A stretch of 13,075 nucleotides of DNA from Porticoccus sp041592135 (GTDB lineage: Bacteria; Pseudomonadota; Gammaproteobacteria; Pseudomonadales; Porticoccaceae): assembly GCA_041592135.1 (NCBI GenBank), contig JBFHQR010000053.1; one strand, given 5' to 3'. The position numbers and the translations under genes were made by a program. Shown piece after piece: positions 1 to 7,498 of the stretch; position 1 is the first letter of the stretch, and the number at the start of each line of letters is the position of its first letter. The notes beneath the pieces were generated by a model. The model made no database searches. It saw only the letters and a program-made list of their open reading frames with translations, and was not told the DNA's origin.

Positions 1-181
1 ATACGTGGTCGCAGTATTCCTGCAGTTTGCGGATTTCAGAGGGATGGCGAATCACAAACCCCTGCAACAGAAATGGTGTTTCCAGCCAGGGGCGGTCGAG
101 CTCGGCGACAAACATACCCAGCTTCAGCCCGGAAGCGGCCACGCGCACCAGGTTTGATTTATCGAGAAATGGATTGCTCAT
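1..181 (-). CDS. DUF3391-containing protein, probable HD-GYP c-di-GMP phosphodiesterase (N-terminal part)
   Basis: The gene runs off the left edge, so only the first 60 residues are visible. They begin MSNPFLDKSNLVRVA and contain the stretches LKLGMFVAELDRPW and TPFLLQGFVI. These match the DUF3391 domain, which in proteobacteria almost always precedes an HD-GYP domain that hydrolyses cyclic di-GMP. The HD-GYP part itself lies outside the window, so the enzymatic role is inferred from the usual domain partnership. The ATG at 181 has a GGGAG ribosome binding site about six bases upstream. It lies 50 bases downstream of the uracil-DNA glycosylase gene on the same strand and could be co-transcribed with it. 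No promoter was recognised in that gap. Confidence 0.8.
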   Translation of the reverse strand, partial: MSNPFLDKSNLVRVAASGLKLGMFVAELDRPWLETPFLLQGFVIRHPSEIRKLQEYCDHV

Positions 182-231
182 GCAAACTCCCTGTAGGCCG
201 CACGGGAGTACACCCCCTGTCACAGCCCTTG

Positions 232-849
232 TTACGACTTGTTGACTATCATAGGTGAGCTGAGTCTCAGTGCAATCTCGGATTGCAAATTGGGCACCAG
301 TTGTTCCTCAAACCAGGGATTATTGCTCAGCCAGCGGCGGTTGCGCGGCGAGGGATGTACCAATGGCAGGAAATCAGGTAGATAGCGGCGCCATTGTTTC
401 ACCCTGTCAGTCAGGGTTGAGTACTCATCCTTCAGGTAATACGACTGGGCGTATTGGCCGATCAGCAGGGTCAGGCTCAGGTTGGGCAACCGATCCAGAA
501 TCGCCCGGTGCCACTGCGGCGCGCATTCCTTGCGAGGCGGCAGATCACCGGATCGCCCTCTTCCCGGATAGCAAAACCCCATGGGCATAATCGCGATCCG
601 CGAGGCGTCATAGAATTGCTCCCGCGAGAGGCCCATCCAACTGCGCAGCCGCTCTCCGCTGGGGTCGTCCCAGGGAATGCCGCTGGCGTGCACCCGGGTG
701 CCGGGAGCCTGGCCGATCACCAGGATGGTTGCACTCGACTCTGCCCTCAACACCGGACGGGGACCGAGAGGCAGATCGGGACAAATCCGGCAGGCGCGAA
801 CGTCCGCCAGAAGATCGTGCAGGGGAATATCAGTGCCGGGCATCGTCAC
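232..849 (-). CDS. uracil-DNA glycosylase family protein (family-4-like, iron-sulfur)
   Basis: A 205-residue protein of the uracil-DNA glycosylase superfamily, whose members excise uracil or related damaged bases from DNA. Motif A is GQAPGTRVHASG (residues 46-57) and motif B is HPSPRN (165-170). Four cysteines at 20, 23, 93 and 109 reproduce the CxxC ... C-(15)-C spacing of the [4Fe-4S] cluster in family-4 enzymes. Canonical family 4 has GEAPG in motif A; here the acidic residue is Gln47, so the exact substrate and activity are uncertain. The ATG at 849 lies inside the end of the upstream membrane-protein gene (20-base overlap); a second ATG at 843 is possible. It is the last gene of the overlapping adaptor-permease-membrane protein chain, although DNA repair has no obvious link to efflux. 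Confidence 0.85.
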   Translation of the reverse strand: MTMPGTDIPLHDLLADVRACRICPDLPLGPRPVLRAESSATILVIGQAPGTRVHASGIPWDDPSGERLRSWMGLSREQFYDASRIAIMPMGFCYPGRGRSGDLPPRKECAPQWHRAILDRLPNLSLTLLIGQYAQSYYLKDEYSTLTDRVKQWRRYLPDFLPLVHPSPRNRRWLSNNPWFEEQLVPNLQSEIALRLSSPMIVNKS

Positions 850-1177
850 CGCCGGCCCAATAGGTGTGCAGCAGGAAGCTGCCGAGCGTGCCGAGCAGCA
901 ACCACAGGGGCCGGCCGCGCTCGGGAACGGTCAACAGTACCCAGGCGACCCCGATCATCACCAGCAGCGAAACCAGCGGCAGGCGCACCTTCATATTCAT
1001 GGAACGGCCGCGATCATAGGGCCAAAAGTGATTGACCAATGGTGCGCTGGCCGCCAGCAGCACTCCCAGCCAGGGCCATGCAAACTGCGCCGCCAGTGAC
1101 CACAGGGCAAAGGCTGCGCTGAACCCCATCCAGCCGAGAAACAACATCCCACAGGTTCGTTTCAGGGAATGCATCAT
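830..1177 (-). CDS. small multi-pass membrane protein, unknown function
   Basis: A 115-residue protein that I do not recognise as a named family. It is highly hydrophobic, with likely membrane segments at about residues 10-28, 32-50, 65-83 and 90-106. Positive residues sit between segments (RGRSMNMKVR, around 56-65), and the tail is short and hydrophilic (GGDDARH). The frame stays open upstream to 1330, but the start at 1177 is preferred because the ATG overlaps the permease stop as ATGA and is preceded by a G-rich stretch (CGGGGG) that can act as a ribosome binding site. The stop at 830 overlaps the glycosylase start. Being tightly coupled behind an RND permease suggests co-expression; a role as an accessory to the pump is only a guess. 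Confidence 0.75.
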   Translation of the reverse strand: MMHSLKRTCGMLFLGWMGFSAAFALWSLAAQFAWPWLGVLLAASAPLVNHFWPYDRGRSMNMKVRLPLVSLLVMIGVAWVLLTVPERGRPLWLLLGTLGSFLLHTYWAGGDDARH

Positions 1178-4100
1178 ACCCCCGCACGATCCGTGGCAAA
1201 TGATGACAGTCCTTTGTTGAGGTAGCGCAGCAAGTATTCCGGAAGCACCAGCATGGCCGGGGTCACCAGCAACGTCAGGATGGTGGAAAACATCAGGCCG
1301 TTGACAATGGCCGCCGCCAACTGTTGCCACCAGGAAGCCAATTCACCGCCCACTTCGATCTGCCGGTGCACGAAATCCAGACTGATGTTACAGGCCAGCG
1401 GCATCAGTCCCACCGCCGTGGTCACCGTGGTCAGCAATACCGGGCGCAGCCGAGTCATGGCTGCTGTCTGTGCAGCCACCAGGGCGGTGATGGCAGGATT
1501 TTCCCGGCGCAGGTGATTATAGGTATCGATCAACACGATATTGTTATTCACCACGATACCCGCCAGCGCCACGATACCGATACCGGACATCAACACACTC
1601 AACGGCTGCTGCATGACCAGCAGCCCCAGCATCACACCGGCGGTGGACATCACCACCGATGACAGGATCAGGAAGGCCTGGTAGAAACTGTTGAACTGCA
1701 TCACCATCAGGATCAGCATCAGGAACAGCGCCATCAGGAAGGCCACGCCGAGGAAGGCGATGGAGTCCTGCTGCTCTTCATTGGCGCCGCGAAAGTCGAT
1801 TCGTACCGCCGGGTCCATCTGTTCGGATTGCAGCCAGGTTTGGATCTCCCCGACTTTGTCATCCGGCAGCACACCGTCTTCCGTATTGGCCCGCACCATC
1901 AACACCTCCATCCGGTCAATACGCTGGATGCTGTCCACCCGGGGTTTGGCCGAACGGGCGACAAAGGAGCTCACCGGCACCGCACCGTTCGCCGTGGTCA
2001 CCCGCAATTCGTCCAGTGCGAACAAGCCCCGGTCCGCTGCCGGATAGCGGACGCGAATTTCCACTTCATCCTCCGCATCGTCGGGACGGAATTCACCAAT
2101 CTTGATGCCGTTGGTCACCAACTGCACCATATTGCCCACCTGCAGCGTGTCGATACCGAGCATGGCGGCTTCGGCACGATCCACCACCAGCTCCCACTCG
2201 ATACCCGGCAGGGGCAACGTATCGTCAATATCCAGCAGCCCTGTCACCTCATTCTCGAGGTGATAACGGATACGATGGGCCACCTCGCGCATGGCCTCCC
2301 GGTCGTTGGAGGAAAGCTGGATCTGGATATCCTTGCCCACCGGAGGGCCGCCTTGTACCGGTTCGGCGGAGACAATAATCCCCGCCATGGCCTCGGTGTC
2401 CCGACGGATTTGCGCAAACACCTGGTGACTGCTGACATCCCGATCGCTGGCCCGGTCCAGCTCCACCAGAATATTGCTGATCTGGTCCTTGGCCCGCTCC
2501 AGATTGGAACCGATACCGTTGCCCTGGGTGGCGGCATAAACCGCTTTCACATGGGGTACGGCCATCACCCGCTGTTCCACTTCTGCGGACAGACGCGCCA
2601 TTTCCGCCACCGGCAAATTGCCCTGGGCGCGCACGGCGACAATGCCGTAGCGGTCTTCTGTGTCCACAAAGAACGACACACCGCGGCCAAACGTGCCATA
2701 CAGCATGAAAATCACCAGCAACAGCGAGGCTACGCCAGCAACCGTGACCACCGGGCTGGCCAGTGCCTTGCCGATAAAACGCCCATAGACGCGCCCGAGG
2801 GGACCGAGATTGGCATCCAGCTCCTGGGTCTGTCGAGCCTGATCGGCCGCAGCGGCCGGCTTAACTTTACCGGCGAACAGTACGCCCAACACCGGCACAA
2901 AAAACAGTGCATAAAGCAGCGACCAGCTCAGCACCGCAAACACCGTCACCGGCAGGTAGGACATGAACTCGCCCACCACCCCCGGCCACATCATCAGCGG
3001 CAGGAATACCGCCAGGGTGGTGGCGGTGGAAGCCACCACCGGCAAAAACATACGGCGCACCGCGGCCACATAGGCCTGGCGAGGACTGTAGCCTTCCAGA
3101 ATCTGCTGGTCGGCATACTCCACCACCACAATGGCGCCGTCGATCAACATGCCCATCGCCAGCAGCAGACCGAAAATGACCATGAAGTTAAAACTGTATC
3201 CGAGCAGGTAGACAATGATGGTGGCACCAAGCAGGGAGAACGGAATACCCAGCCCCACCAGCAGTGACGAGCGTATTCCCAATGCGGCCACCACCACCAC
3301 CATGACCAGGGCGATGGCACTGAGAATATTGCCCTGTAGTTCATCGACCATTTGCAGGGCAAAATCGGAGGCATCAAAAATATAGTTAATGTCCACGCCC
3401 TGGGGCAGGCGATCTGCGGCCCCTTCCACCACCCCTTTAACGGCATCCACCGCCAGAATGGCATTGGCCTTGTTGCGCTTGAATACCTCAATGGCCATGG
3501 CGCGACGGCCGTTGATATGGCTGAAACTGTCGCGATCCTTGAAGGTGCGGCGGATGTCCGCCACATCCGACAGGGTGACCACCCCGTCGGCATTGAATTT
3601 GACCGGCAGGGAGAGCACATCATCCCGGTCTTCGATAAGCCCCGGCACCTTGACCCCAAAACGCCCCTGGGCGGTGTCGTACTCGCCACTTGGAATCAAC
3701 AGGTTGTTGACGGAAACGGTTTTCAGCAGCTGTTCCGCCGTCAGGTTGTAATGCTCGAGGCGGGAGGGATCGAGCAGTACCTCCAACACTTCTTCGCGAT
3801 CGCCAGCCAGATTCGCTTCGAGAATTTCCGGCAGGCCCTCTATTTCCTGGCGTAATTGCCGGACGATCTGAAACAGTTCCCGCTCCGTCAGTTGATCACC
3901 GGAAAAGGTGATGACCACCGTGGGCTCAGGTGATGCGGACAGTTCCTTTACCAGCGGTTCGTCAGTGTCATCCGGGAAATCCGCCTTGGCGCGATTCACT
4001 GCCTCGCGCACATCCGCCAGGGCTGCGTCGATATCGATCTCCGGCTCAAACTCAACCACGGCGTAGGCGGAGCCCTCGCGGGCCTGGGCGGTGAGCTCTT

Positions 4101-4332
4101 CAACGCCATCCAGGGATTTCAGTTCGGTTTCCAGCGGCTTGACCAACAGCCGGTTGGCATCTTCCGGCGATATCCCCTGATGGGTGACCATCACCATCAC
4201 AAAGGGCACGGTCACATTGGGATTCAGATCGACACTGATCCAGGCGCGGGCAAACACCCCGGCGATCAACACAAACAGCAGTAGCGAAATGGTTGCCCGT
4301 GAATGGCTGATCGCCCGCTCGAGAAAGTTCAT
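1174..4332 (-). CDS. efflux RND transporter permease subunit (AcrB/HAE1-like)
   Basis: A 1052-residue inner-membrane permease of the resistance-nodulation-division superfamily, the usual full length. Such proteins exchange protons for drugs, lipids or other amphiphiles across the envelope with an adaptor and an outer-membrane channel. Seen here: a first membrane helix at about 12-32, a large periplasmic loop to about 335, a bundle of helices at about 335-485, another helix at 528-546, a second periplasmic loop, and the C-terminal bundle from about 858. The TM4 motif reads LIDGAIVVVE (D398-G399) where AcrB has Asp-Asp. The TM10 motif reads GIVVNNNIVLID, with Asn929 where AcrB has Lys940. The threonine of RPVLLTT (about 968) is kept. 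The ATG at 4332 overlaps the adaptor stop (ATGA), and the stop at 1174 overlaps the next start. No TolC-type gene is nearby. The substrate cannot be predicted. Confidence 0.95.
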   Translation of the reverse strand: MNFLERAISHSRATISLLLFVLIAGVFARAWISVDLNPNVTVPFVMVMVTHQGISPEDANRLLVKPLETELKSLDGVEELTAQAREGSAYAVVEFEPEIDIDAALADVREAVNRAKADFPDDTDEPLVKELSASPEPTVVITFSGDQLTERELFQIVRQLRQEIEGLPEILEANLAGDREEVLEVLLDPSRLEHYNLTAEQLLKTVSVNNLLIPSGEYDTAQGRFGVKVPGLIEDRDDVLSLPVKFNADGVVTLSDVADIRRTFKDRDSFSHINGRRAMAIEVFKRNKANAILAVDAVKGVVEGAADRLPQGVDINYIFDASDFALQMVDELQGNILSAIALVMVVVVAALGIRSSLLVGLGIPFSLLGATIIVYLLGYSFNFMVIFGLLLAMGMLIDGAIVVVEYADQQILEGYSPRQAYVAAVRRMFLPVVASTATTLAVFLPLMMWPGVVGEFMSYLPVTVFAVLSWSLLYALFFVPVLGVLFAGKVKPAAAADQARQTQELDANLGPLGRVYGRFIGKALASPVVTVAGVASLLLVIFMLYGTFGRGVSFFVDTEDRYGIVAVRAQGNLPVAEMARLSAEVEQRVMAVPHVKAVYAATQGNGIGSNLERAKDQISNILVELDRASDRDVSSHQVFAQIRRDTEAMAGIIVSAEPVQGGPPVGKDIQIQLSSNDREAMREVAHRIRYHLENEVTGLLDIDDTLPLPGIEWELVVDRAEAAMLGIDTLQVGNMVQLVTNGIKIGEFRPDDAEDEVEIRVRYPAADRGLFALDELRVTTANGAVPVSSFVARSAKPRVDSIQRIDRMEVLMVRANTEDGVLPDDKVGEIQTWLQSEQMDPAVRIDFRGANEEQQDSIAFLGVAFLMALFLMLILMVMQFNSFYQAFLILSSVVMSTAGVMLGLLVMQQPLSVLMSGIGIVALAGIVVNNNIVLIDTYNHLRRENPAITALVAAQTAAMTRLRPVLLTTVTTAVGLMPLACNISLDFVHRQIEVGGELASWWQQLAAAIVNGLMFSTILTLLVTPAMLVLPEYLLRYLNKGLSSFATDRAGV

Positions 4333-5414
4333 AGAGTGCGCTGGTCCGCTGACAACCGCACATCCTCTTCGGCCAGCACCTGTTCGCCGCTGGAGACATA
4401 TTCCTGACCCACCGTAATGATCCGCACTTTGGGCGGCAATCCGGTCACCCAGATACCCTCGCCGTCTTCGCCCACCAGAGTGAGTTCAACGAACAGCACC
4501 TGATCGTACTCGTCAACAATCTTCAGCCCCGCTTGCCCCTTGTCTCCCAACGCCAACAGCGCAGCGGGCACCCGGTGAGCCAGCACGTGATCCGCGGTCA
4601 CCAGCACCTGACTGGCGACGCCGGAACGCAAACGGCCCTCGGGATTGGCAAGGGAAATTTCCATTTCATAGGTACGGGTCTGGGGATCGGCAAGGTGACT
4701 GAGATAGACCACCTCACCCTTTACCTCCTGACCGGTGGCCAGCTTCACCTGGGCCTGACCGCCGAGAGATACCCTGACCACTTCCCGCTCGGAGAGTCGC
4801 GACACCACCTTCAACGGGTTGATCTCCACCAGTTGGGCGCAGATGTTGGTGCGATCCATGTAGTCGCCGACCTCGACGGGACGGTCGTCTATAAAGCCGG
4901 CAAAGGGCGCCACAATACGGGTATTGGCAAGGTTGATTTTGGTCTGGTCCAGGATGGCGCGGGTGCTTTCCAGTCGGGCTTTGGCCTGGGCGATGGCCGA
5001 TTCGGACTGGTACCCCTTCTGCTTCAGTTTCAGGGCGCCCTGATAATCAATTTCAGCCTGGTCCACCGCTGCCTGGGCCTCTACCACCCGCTGGGGTCGA
5101 TCCTCCCTGGCCAACTCGCAGATCACATCGCCCTCGGCGACCGCCTGCCCCTTGGCAGCCGGCACGGCCACCACCCGGCCGCTCACCTCGGCTTTCAAGG
5201 TCACCTGCCTGTTGGGTGCCGTGCGCCCCCGAGCCACCACCTGGCGGGAGTATTCCTCCGCCTCGCTCCACAACACCCGCACTTTGGTCAGCTGCGATGC
5301 CACCAGCTGTTGTTGCCGGTCCGGTTTGTCACCGCCATTGGATACCGCTCCACTGAGAAACCAGATAACGACCAGCGCCAGGGTAAACAGCGCAATTTTC
5401 ACATTGGCATTCAA
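4329..5414 (-). CDS. efflux RND transporter periplasmic adaptor subunit (HlyD/AcrA family)
   Basis: The membrane-fusion partner of the permease downstream, bridging it to an outer-membrane channel. With the start chosen here (361 residues) it has one N-terminal membrane anchor at about 6-22 and no lipobox cysteine. It then has the first half of the lipoyl domain at about 65-100 (VSGRVVAVPAAKGQAVAEGD), an alpha-helical hairpin at about 103-162, the second lipoyl half (RIVAPFAGFIDDRPVEVGDY, about 166-185), a beta-barrel at about 198-273, and a membrane-proximal domain to about 350. Start choice: the TTG at 5414 has GGAGA six bases upstream and puts the anchor right at the N-terminus. An in-frame GTG at 5444 adds ten residues (SAVARRRTD) but has a poor ribosome binding site; it remains possible. 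The stop overlaps the permease ATG, so the two are translationally coupled. Confidence 0.93.
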   Translation of the reverse strand: MNANVKIALFTLALVVIWFLSGAVSNGGDKPDRQQQLVASQLTKVRVLWSEAEEYSRQVVARGRTAPNRQVTLKAEVSGRVVAVPAAKGQAVAEGDVICELAREDRPQRVVEAQAAVDQAEIDYQGALKLKQKGYQSESAIAQAKARLESTRAILDQTKINLANTRIVAPFAGFIDDRPVEVGDYMDRTNICAQLVEINPLKVVSRLSEREVVRVSLGGQAQVKLATGQEVKGEVVYLSHLADPQTRTYEMEISLANPEGRLRSGVASQVLVTADHVLAHRVPAALLALGDKGQAGLKIVDEYDQVLFVELTLVGEDGEGIWVTGLPPKVRIITVGQEYVSSGEQVLAEEDVRLSADQRTL

Positions 5415-5519
5415 ATCAGTTCTCCGCCGGGCTACGGCTGACACAATACAGGGTTTTCCACATCAGTGGGGCTATGGTAATCGAGCACCGGCAAGATTGG
5501 AAAGCGGCGACCCGATAGC

Positions 5520-6182
5520 CTACGCGAAGGGCTTGGCTGCGGCACCTGGCATGGGACCCAACCTGGTGTTGAGCTGCTGCAAGCGCCCCGCCAGAAACAA
5601 CGCGTACTCCCGGTAGGCTGCGAGTTCCCCCCCCGCATCGCCCGGTTCTGCACGGGGTATCAATTTAAAGGGCACCCTGGCCAGCTCGGTGCCGGGAAAG
5701 GCTGTGCGGTACAGTTCGATGCGCCAGCGCAGGATTTGTACGATCTGGCGATAAACCATCAGTCTGGTATCCAGGCTCATCCCGCTGTTGTCATCGAGCT
5801 GAGCCAGGCCGGTGAAATCGGTGGCAAAGACGATCACTTCGCGGATGTGATCCGGCACCACGATATCCAGGGTGCGTTTTTCACCTGTCATCATGGCGAT
5901 CTCGCCAAACACCTCCCCGGAAATAAGCACACCGATCACCCGGCTGTGGTCTGCCGGATCGCAAACCAGCAGTTCACCGCGCATCAGGAAATAGAGCCAA
6001 CTATCCTGCTCACCCTGCCGCAAAAAAGTATCTCCGGGGTCGAGGGAATAAAGGCGGGATTGCTGAAGCAGCCCGTGAAACTGCTGTGGATCATCGCGGG
6101 CGATCTCCTTGAAAAAATGCAGCGATGAAACTTTTTTCGCCAGCTCATCTGCTGGCAGTTGTAATGTCCGTGTCGCTGACAT
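5520..6182 (-). CDS. cyclic nucleotide-binding domain protein without HTH
   Basis: A 220-residue protein with one Crp/PKA-type cyclic-nucleotide-binding beta-roll at roughly residues 20-125. Visible landmarks are DPGDTFLRQGEQDSWLYFLMRGEL and the phosphate-binding cassette FGEIAMMTGEKRT (about 92-104), which keeps the Glu and Arg that hold the cyclic phosphate in known binders. The C-terminal half is helical and shows no helix-turn-helix, so it is not a normal Crp/Fnr transcription factor. It may sense a nucleotide and act through protein contacts. Start: the ATG at 6182 is preceded by GGGAGGG about eight bases away and is preferred over the ATG at 6200, which has no ribosome binding site. It sits 105 bases upstream of the RND adaptor in the same direction, so it may be co-transcribed with, or influence, the efflux genes; that link is inference. 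Confidence 0.85.
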   Translation of the reverse strand: MSATRTLQLPADELAKKVSSLHFFKEIARDDPQQFHGLLQQSRLYSLDPGDTFLRQGEQDSWLYFLMRGELLVCDPADHSRVIGVLISGEVFGEIAMMTGEKRTLDIVVPDHIREVIVFATDFTGLAQLDDNSGMSLDTRLMVYRQIVQILRWRIELYRTAFPGTELARVPFKLIPRAEPGDAGGELAAYREYALFLAGRLQQLNTRLGPMPGAAAKPFA

Positions 6183-6521
6183 GCTGAAAGTCCCTCCCAT
6201 TGTTCACGGATTATCCAATCACAGCCTGTGGATAGCCAGCTATTCGCAGCAAATAACCTTACATCAGTTAGGGTGATGGGATGGATGGGCAGTGTTACAG
6301 TGAGGGCCATTATTGATCGACATCTCGTGCCTTCGGCGAACCGTCGACAGCGACCCCGCGCGTTGCTCGATGGATAAAGGTAATGAATCCGATTGTCGCC
6401 ACCTGTTGCGGCCGTGCCCAATGGTCTTTTGACCGAACCGGCAGTGCCTGTTGCGGTGCGGGGAAACCGATAACTCCGGGCACTTTAGTGAATATTGAAG
6501 CGCAATAAACAGGAGAATCAA
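6183..6521. other. divergent intergenic region, 339 bases
   Basis: This gap separates the minus-strand cyclic-nucleotide-binding gene from the plus-strand broken flavin-protein gene. No convincing reading frame was found on either strand. On the minus strand a possible sigma-70 -10 box GATAAT lies at 6215-6210, with only a poor -35 (TGGCTA) 17 bases further up, which could serve the cyclic-nucleotide-binding gene. On the plus strand the only clear signal is the ribosome binding site AGGAG at 6511-6515 ahead of the pseudogene; no good promoter was recognised. No strong terminator or palindromic operator was seen. Confidence 0.4.
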
Positions 6522-7034
6522 GTGGATCAACAGTTTGATAGCTTAACCGCTCAACATATTGAATTTATTAAAAGTCAGCATATGTTCTTCGTGGGCTCAG
6601 CCGGGGCGGAAGGCTTCGTCAATGTCTCACCCAAGGGCATGTGGATAGCCTGAGGGTTTTGGCGCCCAACAGAGTGATATGGCTGAACCTGACCGGCAGC
6701 GGCAACGAAACGGCTGCCCACGTGCTTGAAAACGCGAGAATGACCATCATGTTTTGCTCGTTCGAGAAGCAACCGCTTATCCTCAGGCTATACGGTGCAG
6801 CACAGGTCATTTACCCAAAGCACGAAAACTGGGGGAGCCTCATTTCACACTTCCCGGACCACCCCGGCGCCAGGCAAATATTTGACCTGGACCTTCGGCT
6901 GGTACTAGGGGGAGCGGCCAACCCTGACAAATTGGGCCGAAAAGTGCGGCAAGACCGGGATTGAAGAATATTGGCGGGAAAAAAATGTGCTCAGCCTGAA
7001 CGGCGTGAATACCGGTATTAGTGAAGACCGTTAA
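6522..7034 (+). pseudogene. pyridoxamine 5'-phosphate oxidase family protein, disrupted
   Basis: Remnant of an FMN-binding split-barrel protein of the pyridoxamine-phosphate-oxidase-like group (about 180 residues when intact, from family knowledge). The GTG start at 6522 has AGGAG six bases upstream. The first frame reads MDQQFDSLTAQHIEFI... to ...VNVSPKGM and hits a TGA at 6651. At 6640-6642 an extra TG (ATGTGGAT for ATGGAT) shifts the frame. The second frame resumes exactly where the family expects it, MDSLRVLAPNRVIWLNLTG, and continues through SGNETAAHVLENARM to FDLDL near 6895. A second lesion, a probable deletion of some 15 residues plus a frame change near 6900-6909, returns to the first frame. 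That frame reads GERPTLTNWAEKCG, then EEYWREKNVLSLNG, and ends with TAA at 7032-7034. An in-frame TAG lies at 6906. Two independent lesions argue for real decay rather than a single sequencing error. Confidence 0.85.
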
Positions 7035-7111
7035 CAACGGCGGACTTCAGCTGCCCGTTCCAGACTACGCTGCAAATGCGTACAGCAGCAGGTAAGAAGA
7101 TTGAGCAATAA

Positions 7112-7406
7112 ATGAATAACTGGTTTGTCAAAAATCTCGGCGACGCCATGCTGGCAACGGAATCGTTGGACCATCTCAAAACGCTATTCCTGTCGGAGTA
7201 CCAGAGAACCTAGCACGCAGAGGAAATGGCCGTCTTCATACGCCACGAATCCGATGGGCGCCTCCACTGCGAACTCAAGGTCTACTTTCGCCGTGGCCAG
7301 GGAGGTGGGCGCCAGCCCTTGCAACAGGCCCGATTGCGGCGGATTGAGCTTGCTAGCCGGCTCGAACGCATGCTGGTCCATCCTATTTCCCGAGAGGGAT
7401 GCCTGA
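7112..7406 (+). pseudogene. small hypothetical protein, disrupted by stop and frameshift
   Basis: A short gene that I cannot assign to a named family. The ATG at 7112 opens MNNWFVKNLGDAMLATESLDH..., then meets an in-frame TAG at 7211-7213. The same frame continues beyond it as EEMAVFIRHESDGRLHCELKVYF to about 7288. From there the sensible protein continues in another frame, VAREVGASPCNRPDCGGLSL and then LLAGSNACWSILFPERDA, ending with TGA at 7404-7406. If joined, the product is about 97 residues. Evidence that the pieces belong together is the smooth protein-like composition across the switch (KVYF followed by an aliphatic/proline-rich continuation) and a small hairpin directly after the final stop. 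There is no strong ribosome binding site. Orientation matches the neighbouring flavin-protein pseudogene, so both may be relics of one operon. Confidence 0.6.
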
Positions 7407-7421
7407 AAGCACAGTGCTTTC
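7405..7421 (+). terminator. possible weak or decayed terminator hairpin
   Basis: A perfect 7-bp inverted repeat, GAAAGCA / TGCTTTC with a 3-base loop (CAG), begins at the second base of the final stop codon of the small pseudogene. It is followed only by TTCCC rather than a clear T-run, and the stem is AT-rich, so it would be a poor terminator today. Its position supports 7406 as the true ancestral 3' end of that gene. Confidence 0.35.
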
Positions 7422-7498
7422 TTCCCAGGGGAAAGGCCCCGGCGTGAAAGCGTGGAGACACTGGTCACTCACCACCCCAATCTCCGGATGCCAGCTTG

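Noticed and set aside
1178..1330. N-terminal extension of the small membrane protein
   Set aside because: It overlaps the permease 3' end in another frame and reads as non-membrane, His/Gly-rich sequence; the ATGA overlap at 1177 is the natural start.
1828..3267. Long plus-strand open frame of 479 codons
   Set aside because: It lies antisense to the RND permease, is rich in His, Gln and Arg as expected for the reverse complement of a GC-rich gene, and has no recognisable domain.
1240..4340. Short repeated accacc/gccacc-type runs in the permease region, considered as a repeat array
   Set aside because: They are codon repeats for Val and Gly in membrane segments, not spaced direct repeats; no CRISPR-like structure.
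4533..5441. Plus-strand open frame of 302 codons opposite the adaptor gene
   Set aside because: A mirror of the adaptor coding sequence, with a skewed His/Leu/Gly composition and no family features.
6183..6521. Possible hidden gene or operator in the divergent intergenic region
   Set aside because: No sustained protein-like frame, no clear palindrome and no strong promoter pair could be found by eye.
7184..7468. Minus-strand open frame of 94 codons in the pseudogene island
   Set aside because: No ribosome binding site or family features; the plus-strand fragments give a more protein-like reading across the same bases.
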